Source: Branchiostoma floridae (lineage: Eukaryota > Chordata > Leptocardii > Amphioxiformes > Branchiostomatidae). Taken from it: 64,000 bases of DNA. The stretch spans positions 21,258,864 to 21,322,863 of the forward strand of contig NC_049984.1 in NCBI RefSeq assembly GCF_000003815.2. Reading direction: 5' to 3'. The first letter of the stretch is position 1; each line of letters starts with the position of its first letter. Below, one piece after another: positions 22,201-34,849 of the stretch. A program made the position numbers and the translations under genes. A model generated the notes under the pieces. That model was not told where the DNA came from. It saw only the letters and a program-made list of their open reading frames with translations, and did no database searches.

Positions 22201-23500
22201 CAATAGCCGTATGCTTTGAATCGTTTATCACTCGATGTCCGGCAGGCAACCGTAAGCTGCCTTGGGGATGTCCCGGGTACCCGTAGGCAGGGGCCGGCCG
22301 GTTCACCCCGGGTAGATAACTATGGTTCCTGTCGTACGCCTGTGGAGCGCCGAAAAGATATATTGTGTTTAACCCTAGGCCTCATCCCAACGTATGTGGA
22401 CCCTTTAGACCCTATGAGTATACTTTTATGTAGTATATTGGCCAAGCAGCCATTTTTATAAACAAAAAAGTCCTACATTGAGTCTGTTTCCATGTCGTAC
22501 AACGTTATTTTTTACGGAAATGGACCATTGTTGTGAAATTCATACCGTAAATTTCTGTGTAGGGTTTGAAGGGTTCCCATCCTCGTGCCTGACGGTCGAG
22601 GACTATGGTGACATCCGGCACCGGTCTCTCTCATTCCCTCTTGTCTCTGGCATTTCATCTTACATTATATATCTCTGTTCAATAACAGTTTCTTCTGTGC
22701 AGATAGATAGTAAAAAGTCATTTCTTTCTGTAGTATTGTCTATATTTTTATTCATTTTCTATAGCACTCATCAAACACAAACAAGACCATTTCAAAGCTT
22801 AACACCAGGATAGATCCATGTCATCTTTGTAATTGAGGGTTTCGAAGGTTGATATGCATGGTTTCATCGCAAATATCCCATATCTCAGGCGGGAATTCAA
22901 TGCTGATTTTCCCTCAAATTAAATCTTAATGGAACACGCTTGCTCTCAATTCATTCTCTGTTTATTATACTCTAAACTTTTCAACAAGACAATGTGCCTT
23001 CAAATTATAGTTAGTGTGACCAAAAAAATATAAATAGCTTCAGTTGACGTATTGTGTCGTGATCTTGAAGTAAATAAAATGTAAATAACCTTTGATTTCA
23101 CAACTAGAGATGCAATAGAAATAATAGAAAGAGGAAATACCATAAATATGAAATAATAAAACAAAAAGGACGATAATTCAATTTACAGTACATTTTACAT
23201 ATTAAGCACACATCAACAAAACAAATAAATAAATCTAACCCTGTGGATGGACATAGAAACTACCGCTTGCCAAATCATCAACTTTAAACGTGTTTTACTC
23301 TAGCCCGAATTCTTTCTTTTATGAAGAAGAAAAATTGCAGACCGAATTTGTTTGGCAATCAATTATAGAATCCTATCCTTTGATTCCTATAGCTCAGGAC
23401 TGTAACTAGTCCCGAATAATAAATGAATACAACCCATAACTGGTTTCTCCTTACACCTGTCTAATGTTATGACAGTGAATCATGTTTGTGCTAGTAATCA
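19254..23500. other. Gene-poor stretch with local duplications
   Basis: Degenerate units with TCTGTATGGGG-ATATAAGG recur at about 20080, 20230 and 20395. A segment of about 150-200 bases at 21490-21640 is duplicated at 21690-21840. On the minus strand a frame from about 22338 to 22064, after an AG and rich in Pro, Gly and Tyr, looks mildly coding, as does one at 21189-21460. Neither has a domain or clear donor, so no gene is called. Confidence 0.35.
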
Positions 23501-23504
23501 CCTC

Positions 23505-25760
23505 TGCATCAGGATCACCTGGCCATTGATGTACAGTCAAACCTGTAAATGTAACCACCTCTACATATGGCCCACCTGGTCATTGATATACAGTCAAACT
23601 TGTAAAACTGACAACCTCTGCATATGGACCACCTAGTTATCAAAATGAAGTCAAACCTGCACAAGAGACCACTTCTACATAAGGACGACCTCGCTGTTAA
23701 TATACTGTCAAATCTGTACTAGTTAGTCCTTCTAAATAAGACCATCTGGCTATTGTCAAACCTGTACTAGTGACCATCTCTACATAAGGACCACCTGGTC
23801 TTTGATGTACAGTCAAACCTGTAAAAGTGACCACCTTTACATATGACCACCTGGTCATTGATATACAGTCAAACCTGTAAAAGTGACCACCTCTACATAA
23901 GGACCACCTGGTCATTGAAATACAGTTAAACCTGTACACGTGACCACTTCTACAAAAGGACCAACTGACCATTAATACACATTCAAACATGTACAAGTAA
24001 CCTCCTCTACATAGACCACCTGGCAATTCACATACAATGTATAAGTCAACACCTCTACGTAAGGACCATCTGGCTATTGATATAAAGTCAAACCAGTACT
24101 AGTGACCACCTCTACATAAGGACCGCCTGACAACTGACTATTACATAAGGACCACCTGGCCATTGATATACAGCCGACCCGTACTAGTGACCAATTCTAC
24201 ATAATTTATAAGGGTCACCTGGCTATTGGTATACAGTCAAACCTGTACTACTGACCACCTCTTCATACGGTCACCACCTGGTCATTGATATGCAGTCAAA
24301 CCTAGTACTAGTGACCACTTCTAAATAAGGACCACCTGGCTATTGATATTTCCACCAAACTTGTACTAGTTAGTGACCACTTCTAAATAAGGACTACCTG
24401 GCAATTGATATACAGTCAAACCTGTACTAGTTACCACCTCTGCATATAGACCAGCTGGTAATTGAAATACAGTCAAACCTGCACAAGAGACAATGTCTGC
24501 ATAAGTACCACCTCGCTATTGATATACAGTCAACCTGTACTCGTGACCACTTCGAATTCTACAAAAGAACCAACTGCCCATTAATACACAGTCAAACATG
24601 TACAAGTAACCTCCTCTACATAAGGACCACCTGGCAATTGGCATACAATGTATAAGTCACCACCTCTACGTAAGGGCCACCTGGCTATTGATATACAGTC
24701 AACCAGTACTAGTGACCACCTGACAACTGATTATAGAGTACTATTACATGAGGACTACCTGGCCATTGATATACAGTCAAACCCGTACTAGCGACCAATA
24801 ATACATATAAGGATCACTTGGCTATTGATATACAGTCAAACCTGTACTAGTGACCACCTCTACATACGGACCACCTAGCCATTGATATGCAGTCAAACCT
24901 GTACTAGTGACCACTTCTGAATAAGGACACTTCGAAAGCTATTGATATAAATTGGTAGAAATTCAAACCTGTACTAGTGACCTCCTTTAAGTAAGGACCA
25001 CCTGAAAATTGACGAGTGAGCACTTCTACAGAAAGATCACCTGGCTCTGGTATACAGTCAAAGTTTTACAAGTAGCCAACTCTCCGTAAGGACCATATGA
25101 CCAATGATTTCAGGCCAGGCCTGTGCGAGAGACCACCTCTACATGAGGACCACCTGGCCATTGATATACAGGCAGACCTATACAAGTGGCCACCTCTTTA
25201 TATAAAGACCACATGGCAATTGATATACATTCAAAACTGTACAAGTGTGCACTTCCACGTAAGGACCACCTGACCATTGGAATACATTCAAACCTGTACA
25301 AGTACCCTCTTCAAAGGGACAACGCACATGGCCAATGATATACAGCTAAATATGTACACGTAACCACTTCTACATAAGGACCACCTGACAATTGATAAAC
25401 AAAGTTTTACAAGTGACCACCTCTACGAAGGCTATTGATATAAATTCATAGAAAGTCAAACCTGTACTAGTGACCACCTTTTCATAAGGACCACATGAAA
25501 ATTGACGAGTGAGCACTTCCACATAAGGACCACCTGACTTTTGATATACAGTCAACGTTGTACAAGTGGCCAATCCTACGTAAGGACCATATGGCCAAGG
25601 ATTTAAAGCCAGACCTGTAACCACCTCTACAGAAGGACCACGTACCTGGACATTGCTATAAAGTCAAACCTGCAGAAATGACCACCTCTACATAAGGACT
25701 ACAGTTGAATATGTGCTAGTGACCACATGTATACAAGGGCCACCCATATGAGGGCCACCT
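23505..25760. repeat. Degenerate minisatellite, unit about 57 bp, roughly 38 copies
   Basis: The unit reads approximately GACCACCTCTACATAAGGAC, CACCTGGCCATTGATATACA, GTCAAACCTGTACTAGT. Copies are 70-95 percent alike, with many truncations. The minus-strand open frames over it are artefacts. A shorter relative with GACCACCTGGCC occurs at 26665-27120. Confidence 0.95.
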
Positions 25761-26029
25761 CCAAAATAGTTTGGAGGTTTTGGCTATTTTCAATTCAAAA
25801 TATAATAAACATGATCTTAAAAATCTACTGACACCATTGATACACAGATGAACTTCATACCTGTGACAAATAAATCAATCCATTTGTTTTCAAACTTGAA
25901 GAACTGCATTCAAAAGTGTTTCAAGCTGTCTTCCATACTGGGGTGGACTATATGCTTTCCCTTTGCCCTTTACTGAAGATGCAGTAGGCTTTTACTTCTT
26001 ACTTTTGTCTTCTTCCTTTTTTTCTTGCA

Positions 26030-26418
26030 GAGAGAGGGGGAGAGAGAAAGGGAGAGAGAGGGAGAGAGAGGGGAGAGAAAGGGAGAAAGAGAGAGGGAGA
26101 AGAGGAGTGAGAGAGGGAGAGAGAGGGGAGAGAGAGGGGAGAGAGAGGGAGAGAGAGGGGAGAGGGGAGAGAGAGGAGAGAGAGAGGAGAGAGCGAGGAG
26201 AGAGAGAGCGAGGAGAGAGAGACGGGAAAGAGAGCCGGAGAGAGAGAGGGAGAGAGAGAGAGGGGAGAGAGGGGAAAGACAGAAGGGAAAAAGAGAAGGG
26301 GACAGAGAGAGGGGAAAGAGAGAGGGAGAGAGAGAGGGAGAGAGGGAGAGAGCGGCAGAAGCGAGAGGGGGAGAGAGGGGGAAAGAGAGAGGGAGAGAGA
26401 TATAGGGATAGAGAGGGG
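26030..26418. repeat. (GA)n and GGGAGA polypurine tract
   Basis: Nearly 390 bases of pure purine on the plus strand, just after a pyrimidine stretch ending in TTGCAG. Open frames on both strands (Arg/Glu/Gly or Ser/Leu/Pro) are low-complexity artefacts. Confidence 0.97.
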
Positions 26419-26590
26419 GGATGCCCCCAAACAGGCCTCCCATCAGTAGATGAAGAGTTGACACAACAGTTGCAGTGGTTGACCTCAGTGTTGAGGCACC
26501 AGTGGTTGGGGGAGCAGTAGGGTAACTTGCTGTCAGGGTTGCCATCAGATTAGCACTCTGGTAGCCCGTACCGCTCCGCAAATCTTTGGT

Positions 26591-26595
26591 TTAAC
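26591..26595 (-). CDS. Pentraxin-trefoil-Link gene, candidate terminal micro-exon with stop
   Basis: On the minus strand a run of T ending in TAG (26596-26605) is a strong acceptor. The next bases, GT TAA, complete a Gly codon begun by the phase-1 donor at 29851 and then stop. The protein would thus end right after the Link domain, as the plus-strand lectin gene ends in a micro-exon after its lectin domain. An alternative acceptor a few bases on would read a Ser/Thr-rich frame instead. Confidence 0.4.
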
Positions 26596-26664
26596 CTAAA
26601 AAAAAAACAGAGTCAGACATGTTTAATACATGTCAGACATGTTGCCAATGCCTACCTAAGCAAG

Positions 26665-27120
26665 CAACTCTTCTTAGCGACCACCTGGCCATAACGACCG
26701 CTTTTTTCTCGGTCCTGAAAATTTTCCCAATTGACGTAAGCATTAAGTGATCTCTTCAGAACGACCACCTGGCCAACGTGACAGCGACCGCCAAATAATT
26801 GGGACTAAATCCCTGCCCATAACGACCGCGTCATTTTCAAATCTTGAGGTGTCATCGATTTTCAATGATAACTAACACGATTTTGCGCCGAATTCGGCCA
26901 GTTTGCATCGGATTTTGACTGCAAATACGATGCTATGTTCAAAATAAAGATGGCGGCGGATGAACGCGCGTGTGCTTGCTATTTGCTACACAACGGAAAC
27001 AGTTTAAACAATGCATCGGGCATGTTGTGACTCGATACTCTTCTAACCAACCACCTGGCCAAATCGCTTTCCCCCCCCCCCCACACCCCGTGGTCGTCTT
27101 GAGCAGGTTTGAGTGTACTT
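26665..27120. repeat. Dispersed repeat with GACCACCTGGCC phrases
   Basis: Repeated words (CGACCACCTGGCC, AACGACCGC) surround an AAGATGGCGGCGG at about 26948. It is related to the minisatellite at 23505-25760 but not in register with it. Confidence 0.6.
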
Positions 27121-27835
27121 ATATTACATTTATGACATATACAGGATAGTTTGATCATCTCCATGTCAAAGCAAGTTTAGGTAATGTACTATAGATATAG
27201 ATCAGCTTGATTCTCTATCACAATATCAAATACAGGGGTTTGGCATCAGCATACCTTCACTAAACCATATGATATATCTAACTATGGAAGTTATTCAATT
27301 TCTAGAGATTTTGGATTTGTTACAAATACTATATGATATACTGTTTTATATATACTACATACAATACGTACCCAACATATATGAATGAACAAGTGTAGCC
27401 TTGGGTAACTAAATGGTTTAATTTGCTGTCATTAGCATAATCTATATTCAGTTATTATCCCCTCTTTCAAAGAAACATGATGTTGGAAAAATTTAGATAT
27501 TTGTCCAATTATCTATTAGTATTTCTCATTTTTTTATGTAAAATTTGTGTTTCAATTTACGTAATCTAAGTTTACGATGATTCTTGTTAGCACTTTCTAA
27601 TCTTCCTGCTATACTGGTATACATGTTATACTCATAGTATTCACCACACAGGTTTTGTTAATTTAATCATTCAATTAATTCATTACCAGTTATGTTTTTT
27701 TCGAACCAATTTGATAATCCTTAAAAACTATGTGGTGAGTGTGAAGTTTCTGCTATTTAGAGACTTGAGATAGATGTTTTCTTCATTAATCATATAAAAC
27801 AAGCCTCTACCAGGCTCCGCAGATTGGGTGTCTAA

Positions 27836-28458
27836 TTTGTTTATCTATTTATTAAGCTTCACAGAAAATGTTCTGCGAGGTGTGGGCAACAGAATTTATA
27901 CGTCCTTTACAGGACCCACACCTCCAGCAACAGTTGAAAACTAACAATAAACTATTATTATAGTAAATTGGCAAATAAAAACTACATGACATAAGGATAT
28001 TCAAACAAAAAAGTTTAACAGTAAAAACGAAATAATATCCAAACGAAACAACAGTAAAAGGATCAATTAAACTAGAGATAACAAGAAATGAAAATGAGGT
28101 AACTAAAGGTTGACCACACATTTTGATGTTCATCCAATCAGCACTTGCAACAATAGGTCCAAGTGCATATTAGATGGACATCAAAATGTGTGGTCAGAAG
28201 AGAGAGGTAATGTTCAATAACGGATTGCTTAAATTGATTGATGGAAAAGTTAGGATTTAGCCGGAGTTGTCGAATTTCTGGCGGTAAGGCGTTCCATACG
28301 TCAACGATTCTGTTGAAATGCTTAAAGTTTGTAGCGTATTTACCCGTAGAAATTGGACAAATAGAGTCTACAGTACGTAAGTCAGCCGGCCAGAGGAGTG
28401 TTTTCAATGGCACTACATTCTGTAGCCTGATTAAATCTTGCTTATAGCAGCCCGCCAA
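27836..28458 (-). mobile_element. Non-LTR retrotransposon 3' end (CR1/L2/jockey-like)
   Basis: The minus frame at 28458-28138 ends in NRIVDVWNALPPEIRQ, then a FSINQFKQSV segment, the usual C-terminus of CR1/L2/jockey-type reverse transcriptase ORFs. The 3' UTR runs to an A-rich AATAAATAGATAAACA tail near 27836. The copy is heavily 5' truncated. Confidence 0.8.
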
Positions 28459-29840
28459 ACATCCGCCGGCCCCCTAGAAGCTTGATGAAGAATAGCCCTA
28501 AGTCAGAGGAACTGGGTTTTCCATATATGGATAATGTGTCACCAGCCCACCACATGGACTGGGTTGTGTTGCCATGTGGTGATTGACAGCATCACACCTC
28601 TTATCTGTCCTCGATCTCAGTTTGTGCCAACTATATATGCAGTATTAAAATGATGTTGTCTTTCTGATTGTCAACTAACGGTTACACCAAGGAAGGACTG
28701 TAACTGAAGGAATTGCTCTTACATAGAATATCAGTAGCATAGATGTGCCTGTAGCAGAACTTTTGATGAGACAATTGGGCAATACAGAAGGGACATATCA
28801 CGGTTCTGAGAAGTGTGGTTTTAAGAGAGGGGCATTACGAAGTTTGACAGGCTTAGCAATCTCCAGTGTCACAACAACATTTTTGTGAAACAACTGTATT
28901 TCGGCAGTTGTCTGCCTATGTATACCATAAAAATGTATTCTATGTCAAGCTGCGATGCTGGCCACATGAAATGTCACCACTAGGTAAAGTAACAGTTCCA
29001 GGAAGCAGTGTCTGAGCTTCAAGTTTTTCTTGAAATCCCCACATGTTGGTCCCAACACAAACACTTCAAAATTCCTCTGCTCCCATGGGACCTTCACACA
29101 AAGTACAACAGACCCAGACCATGGGAGATGCAACTAGCCCGCCCACTGTCTGGGCTGTGGAGATATGCTAATAAGCTGTAATTAATTAATGTGGGCTCGA
29201 CCAAAATCCTGGCCTTCCATTGGTGTTGCAACATTCCACAACAGTTCCCTCAGCTTATAGCAAGCGGAGCACAAACTCTGCGGGGAGGGGCCAGTTACAG
29301 TCCTGGACAGCGGAGTTTGCGTTACACAGACTATACATTCTGAAACCCTCTTGTAATCTTCTTGGCGAAGAGAAAAATATCCCAGCCTACCCCTGGAGCT
29401 TCGACCAAATCGATGCTAGCGTGCCCAAATCTACACTGTCCTACTTTTGAAACATTATGGGCATCCCTATTCATTGCAACATCGCTTGTTTAATTTAGTA
29501 TATGTTTTGATAAGATATTTCCACATGGAATTTGTGATAGATTGTATTAGTAATTATTAAATTGTATATGATGTAGTATGAATTACAGCGTCTTTACTAT
29601 AAATGATTTTTGACAAATATTATGTCGCGAAGTAGCATAGAAATACTCAATCTAATGTATTTAACAGTTCCCTTTATGTTACCTACTGTTGATTCCACTC
29701 GATATAGTCCACTAGTATTGTAGTAACTGAAACTGTTGTAGTATAACGTATTTCTGCAGTATTAGACTATAATCTTGTTGTATATACATTGCCATACATT
29801 GTCGTAATTGTTGCGCAATAAACCATCTATCTATCTATAA
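28459..29840. other. Intron or intergenic stretch, no gene seen
   Basis: No supportable exon. The end near 29800-29838 (TTGTTGCGCAATAAACCATC then CTATCTAT) resembles the 3' tail of a plus-strand LINE, whose coding part is not recognisable. Confidence 0.35.
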
Positions 29841-29850
29841 AGTTACTTAC

Positions 29851-29927
29851 CGACTTTGTGGAAACACCATGCATCGTAGGTAGAGAGCCAATCACAGCGG
29901 TTGATCCCAACTGATCCACAGTCCTTC
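29851..29927 (-). CDS. Pentraxin-trefoil-Link gene, Link domain exon 2
   Basis: On the minus strand the acceptor GTCACCCCAG and donor GTAAGT bound 77 nt, phase 2 in and phase 1 out. Joined to the exon at 31323, it supplies the second half of a Link (hyaluronan-binding type) domain: RKDCG, NRCDW, then STYDAWCF, matching the family's closing R/YDAYCF motif. Link domains bind hyaluronan or act as protein-interaction modules; lancelet ligands are unknown. Confidence 0.75.
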
Positions 29928-30414
29928 CTGGGGTGACAAATATGCATGTTGTTCATTACCATTATCATTCATTCATGATTTGTATTAATATTGCTATCAT
30001 TAGTAGCATTTATTTGTTAAAATTATTGTTATTGTTTACATCAGTTTCATTACTCTTGTTATTCATTCATTTCATTTATTGCTTGTCAATTTTCTGTTTC
30101 CATGTCACCATATGTACTCATAATGTGTTCATTCCAATTATGTCATGTTGGTCTCCCGTGCAAAGCAGTGTGAATCACTGAGTGGACTACCCAGGGTAAA
30201 AATGACAGAGATAAATGAATAAAAGTAAAAATACAGGTTGTTTGCGCATCAAGGCACAGCTTGTACATACATAACATGAACAATGGGCCCATGCCATGCA
30301 GGGCATACGATTATGACCCTTCGAATTCATGCAGAACACATAATGATTCTACGAAAGTCTGCTGCACTCATAAACTACGGCATGCCAGGAGGGAGCATTG
30401 AGGTAGGGGGTAGC

Positions 30415-30977
30415 TACGAGGGGTGATCAAGAAGTCCTCGGCCTCACCCATAAATAATAATCACAACTCAGATTTCTAAGCATAGATGTCAAGTATAAAG
30501 TCTTATATGAATGTGTGCCAAAATTCAAATTAGTGCGATCATTACTTTGCAGGCGACACCCAGGAACGTTACGTAAGGGAGAAGGACAAAAACGTGGACA
30601 ATTGAGCTGCGACCTGAGGTGTGCGGGTCAACTTGCCCTGCTTGAAGTCAAATACCCACTTCTTTCTGCTTGAAATAGGAACAGAATCATTATCAAACAC
30701 TTTGACAATGTTTTGTTGTTAACAAATAATTTACAGCATGGGGAACTCGACCCACACAAGTCTGATCACAATTCACCCTTGTTTTTCTCGCCACTTACCT
30801 TCTAGTTAGCAAAAAACGAATGCCTGGAAAGTAATGACTGCAATGATTGGAAATTTAGATGATATTGATAAAGGGCTTAATAATAATTTATTTATTTAGA
30901 TAATGATGTTGTGCTTCGAAATCTGAGTTGTGCTTACTATTTCTGGGTGAGGCCGAGGACTTTTTTATAACCCCTCG
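30415..30977. mobile_element. mariner-like MITE with inverted repeats of about 60 bp
   Basis: The left end TACGAGGGGTGATCAAGAAG and the right end (minus-strand CGAGGGGTTATAAAAAAGTC) are about 85 percent alike over some 60 bases, including TCCTCGGCCTCACCCA. These ends resemble mariner-family inverted repeats. The interior has no transposase. It lies in the intron between the two Link exons. Confidence 0.8.
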
Positions 30978-31322
30978 TGCATCCATCACATTATACTAAT
31001 AGCTTCTCATTGAACTTATCATCATGGCAATGTTACATACCAGACAGTAGCGTGATAACTTACACACTACAGGTTGCATTTTATAGGAAATGTTTGCTTT
31101 CAATACCTCTATGTTATGCTTCTACAGTAAATGTCGACACACGTTTTTGATTTTTTTGTGACCTGTTTTGTAAACTGTAAAAATAGATTTCAGGAGGAGA
31201 TCCCAATAAACAAACAAACAATCTGTAACTAACGAAATGGAATTTTGCCCTATGTCAAACAATCTAAATTTGGTTGTTAAGACGCATAAGAGTGAGAGAT
31301 TTAAACTCAGATATATACCAAC

Positions 31323-31518
31323 CTGGCTACCTGTGTTGGATACCGAGCAGTCCCGTCCGATAGCCACCCGCATACGCAGTGATCCATGCCGTCCTTCCAG
31401 GCATTATACAGCTGGTTGTAGGAGGCGAGAACTGCACCCTTTTCTTCGCACGCTTGTCTTGCTTCCTCCAGCTTGTACTTGTACTTACCTGCTGGTGACC
31501 GCTGTTTGAATATATCTT
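31323..31518 (-). CDS. Pentraxin-trefoil-Link gene, Link domain exon 1
   Basis: On the minus strand the acceptor AATTTTCCGCAG and donor GTTGGT (after CCAG) bound 196 nt, phase 1 in and phase 2 out. The product has the first half of a Link domain: [14 protein letters not shown], then [14 protein letters not shown], then GMDHC and [12 protein letters not shown]. These match the family landmarks (first Cys in the first helix, A-x-QL, D-x-C-x-x-GWL, x-RYP). A donor 8 bases earlier (GTAGCC) also exists, but would put the next exon out of frame. No Link exon duplicates were seen nearby. Confidence 0.85.
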
Positions 31519-31569
31519 CTGCGGAAAATTGTTTATTGATTATCGACTTATCAGCCTCATCGGTCAAAC

Positions 31570-31960
31570 ATATCAAAAATCATGACGATCCGTCAACACG
31601 TTCTCGAGTTATTTTTGTCCAAAGTTTGAAACGAAACCGCCGCCTGTAATTCCAAAAAATGCCGCGAGGGGGCCCGAACTCACAGCACTTGCTCTCTGCC
31701 CAATGGCTATTTGCCAACCCCAAATCACGAACACAACATGTCCAGAACACGGGATATCAAAACCAAGCCGCTGCATTATCTTACCAGGCCCTTTATCGAA
31801 CTTGACCTTCGTTTACCCGACCCTTACCCACCTACCAAATATCATCAGGATCCGTCCAATGATCCAAAGCTTCTCGAGTTATGCTGTTTACATACAGTCA
31901 GACGTACAATCCTAAAACATAGCCTTGCCATTCTGGCGAAGGTAATAAGGATTCTTCAAG
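31570..31960 (+). repeat. Family A repeat fragment
   Basis: It shares the family's phrases: CTCGAGTTAT, CGCGAGGGGGCCC, a run of CTACCAAATATCATC and GCCATTCTGGCGAAGGTAAT. Confidence 0.65.
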
Positions 31961-32154
31961 TACATGTTTCTTGAGGTGGTAAATGAATAAAATGAAACAA
32001 TCACAACGAGAAGAATGGACCTATTCAGTAATATCAACATGTAAAATGAACAAATTCATTTTAGCACTGTCCTGGTAAAACAGTTGAGCAACAGTAAACC
32101 TGCCCTTGGTACACATACAAATAACACATGCTAGTGCATACAATGCAATATTTA

Positions 32155-32560
32155 TAGGGCCTTCACACTGGAGCCGAATTAGCAGAAATCAAGCAGAACC
32201 AGCCGGAATAAAGTATTTGCAAAATCCGTGCCACATTCGGGGCCACTCCGAGTGGGAACTCCAAATGGGTCTCATATCCCCTTCACACGAGAAATAATGA
32301 GACAAAATGCCGTCGACGTCAAAATGAAAATTTATTTCTATTCCTGGGAAATCGTAGTTTATTCTACAAATTCTCACTGCATTCCAGATATTCTTTTGGC
32401 CAGATTCGGACAGGATTCGAGATGGCCTGCGTTTTCGATTCACAATCGAATGAGACAAGAATGTTTTGAATAGTGCTGGAATTCCGTAGAATGTTGTCAT
32501 ACTACAGTTAGACTTACTTAGACTTAGGGGCTCCCGTGTCGTCCGACACATGAGGCAGTC
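32155..32560. repeat. Unclassified repeat with GGATTCG/CACACTGG words
   Basis: The block contains two CTTCACAC starts (32161, 32282) and repeated CCGAATT/GGATTCG words like those in the CACTA-like element. Open frames cover both strands but show no domain. Ends were not resolved. Confidence 0.35.
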
Positions 32561-32754
32561 AGGTGGCCCAGCAAGCTCTATCGGCAGCTATCCTCCTTAC
32601 ATCCTTCCAGTTAAAATAGTTAGAATAGACTTAGAATCCATTTTGAATGCCATTCAATATTTCTATACGAATGCACTTGGACAATCTTTAACATGTCAAA
32701 AGCTGTAATGCAGTGAGAGTTTCTCGATCACACAACGAATTGCCAGGAACAGAA

Positions 32755-33720
32755 ATATTCATGGAGGTTATGTTTACTTAGCGTTTGTGTGCGTGTCTTT
32801 ATCAACAAGATGACTCAAGAACGGCTGTGTGGATTTGTTTTATACTTGGTATGTTGGTAAGGTATAATAAAAGCTGAAAATTCTTTCATTTCAGGCCTCC
32901 AGCGACTTCCAGTGGTACTGCAACTTAACTTCCGATTTTGCTATCTGGTTTTATGATCAGGCTATGGTCACGATTTTGAAGTGTTAGATAGCTCTGGTGC
33001 TCAAGAAGAAGTGACTTAAGTTAATTTGGGATAGCATTTTTGTCAAAAATTTCCAAAGACGATAACTCAAGAAAGGAATTTCGTTATTACCTTTGCCAGA
33101 ATGGCTAAGGTTATGTTTTCGGTTTGGTGGTGTGGTTCTCCCCGTTTGTGAGCAGCATAACTCGAGAGGACTTCGATGGATGCAGCTGATATTTGGTGGG
33201 TGGGTAGGGGTGTGGAAGACGAAGGTCGAGTTCGATAATGGGCCTCCTAGCGGCTTGCTAAGGTACTGCAGCAGGACCTGCATGCTTGATATCTCGCGTT
33301 CCGGACATGCTGCGGTCGTGATTTTTGAGCGTTAGGGAGCCCTTAAAGCAGGGAGTGATTGCTGCGAGTTTGGGCCCCCTAGTGGCTTTCTTGGAAGTGC
33401 AGGCGCCGGTTTAATTGCAAACTTTTGTCTGCGGACAGCATAACTCGAGAAGACTTCGACGGATGCAGCTGGTATTTGGTGGGTGGGTAGGGGTCTGGGA
33501 AACGAAGGGGGAGTTCGATAATGGGCCCCCTAGTGGCTTCCCTTGGTACTGCAGCGCAACTTCCGGGTGTGTTTTTCCATCTTCTGAACATGGTATGGCC
33601 ACGAGTTTTGGGTGTTAGATAGCTGTTGTGCTCAGGAGTTAGTGACATAAGTTTGGGCCCCCTAGCGGCTAGTGTAGGGATAGCAGGGGCATTCTTGTCG
33701 AAAACTTCTGAAGCAGTACA
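32755..33720 (-). repeat. Family A repeat, internally duplicated copy on the minus strand
   Basis: Two partial copies in inverse orientation to 14390-16219, with AACTCGAGA, GGTGGGTAGGGG and GGGCCCCCTAG phrases recurring near 33165-33260 and 33440-33540. Confidence 0.65.
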
Positions 33721-33994
33721 ACCCCACTCCACCTTAGCAGCTGTCACCACAGTTGAGGGGTTCCTGGTCCATGAATTGGACTGGCCTATGATCAGTCAGT
33801 ACTGTGAGCAACCTGATATTTCAGAGGTGTAAAGGTCAGACCTTGCAAATGTGTTAGTTGACCCTTAGGTCATATGATCAACTTGGCAAGCCAAAATGAT
33901 GGGCTTATGTACATAACAACGGTCTTAGTCTGTATTCTTCTCCTTCCTTTGAGTTTGAGAGGTAGGTACACTGTCATCTCTCTTTTCACTACAT

Positions 33995-34450
33995 GGTCTC
34001 AATTTGAGCTGTCCTTGCAGTAGTCTTTTAAAAGCCATTTTCAGTCTCAAAGCCTTCATGCATTCAAGTCTGTCTCCAAAGAGTCAGCTTGAACTATGTA
34101 GAACATGTATCTTACCTTTTATATCATATGGTTGTGAGATTTGGGGCAGAGCTAATTCAGAAGACAATTGCCCAGCAGAAATTACACGGAGGTGATTTTG
34201 TGGAAAATCTTTTGGGTGTACATAGAGATACAAGGAACATGAGGTAGTAGAGCAGAGCTTGGGACATTGTTCCCAATTGACTTACATATATTTAATGTAC
34301 AGTCAAGTTGTGGCTACACTTCAAACATTTGGACTTTTTAACACATCCCCTATTGTGAGTAGGCGTGTTATCACTCTGTCATCAAATTGAATATGAACTG
34401 ATGAACAGATGTAAGGAATTCAGGTTACAAGGCGTAAGGGAAATTTGAAA
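33995..34450 (+). mobile_element. LINE reverse transcriptase C-terminal remnant
   Basis: The plus frame reads LFKAIFSLKAF-like residues, then LCRTCILPFISYGCEIWG, a typical post-RT segment of a non-LTR retrotransposon. After frameshifts it continues as ENLLGVHRDTRNM and KLWLHF. Stops and shifts make it a pseudogene. Confidence 0.75.
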
Positions 34451-34849
34451 CGATATCGGTTACTTTTTTCTATGGATGTCTGAATTCACAGTTAGACAAT
34501 AAGTACATAATGTACATTGTTAAAAATGTGGTTGAAAGATATATATATCCAGACATGTTTTCATTGACTGTCTACAAAAAAAGTAAAGAAGGGATTCTCC
34601 AGGGAATATTATATAAAATTTTCTAGATAAATATGTGGTATGGTGGGCTTTGTGCAAATTTAGAAGTAGGGCCTACCGCCTTGCAATTGTGACAGGGTGG
34701 TGGAAATGGTACTTGTTTCTCGATGCTTTAAGCTTGAGGGTGACTTCTGAACAGTTTCATACAACTAAAATGCACATTTGTGGAGTTATGGTTTTGGAGC
34801 TGAGGGGTTGCCGCACAAACCTGGACAATAGACTAAAACCACTGCGACA

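Noticed and set aside
23697-25624. Several minus-strand frames of 60-110 codons
   Set aside because: They are repetitive translations of the minisatellite.
23505-25760. CRISPR-like appearance of regular repeats
   Set aside because: The units are degenerate head-to-tail copies without unique spacers, in animal DNA.
25970-26581. A 203-codon minus-strand Ser/Thr/Leu/Pro frame as a mucin-like exon
   Set aside because: Most of it is the GA tract read backwards. Its first 45 codons could be a stalk, but the strong acceptor at 26596 gives an immediate in-phase stop instead.
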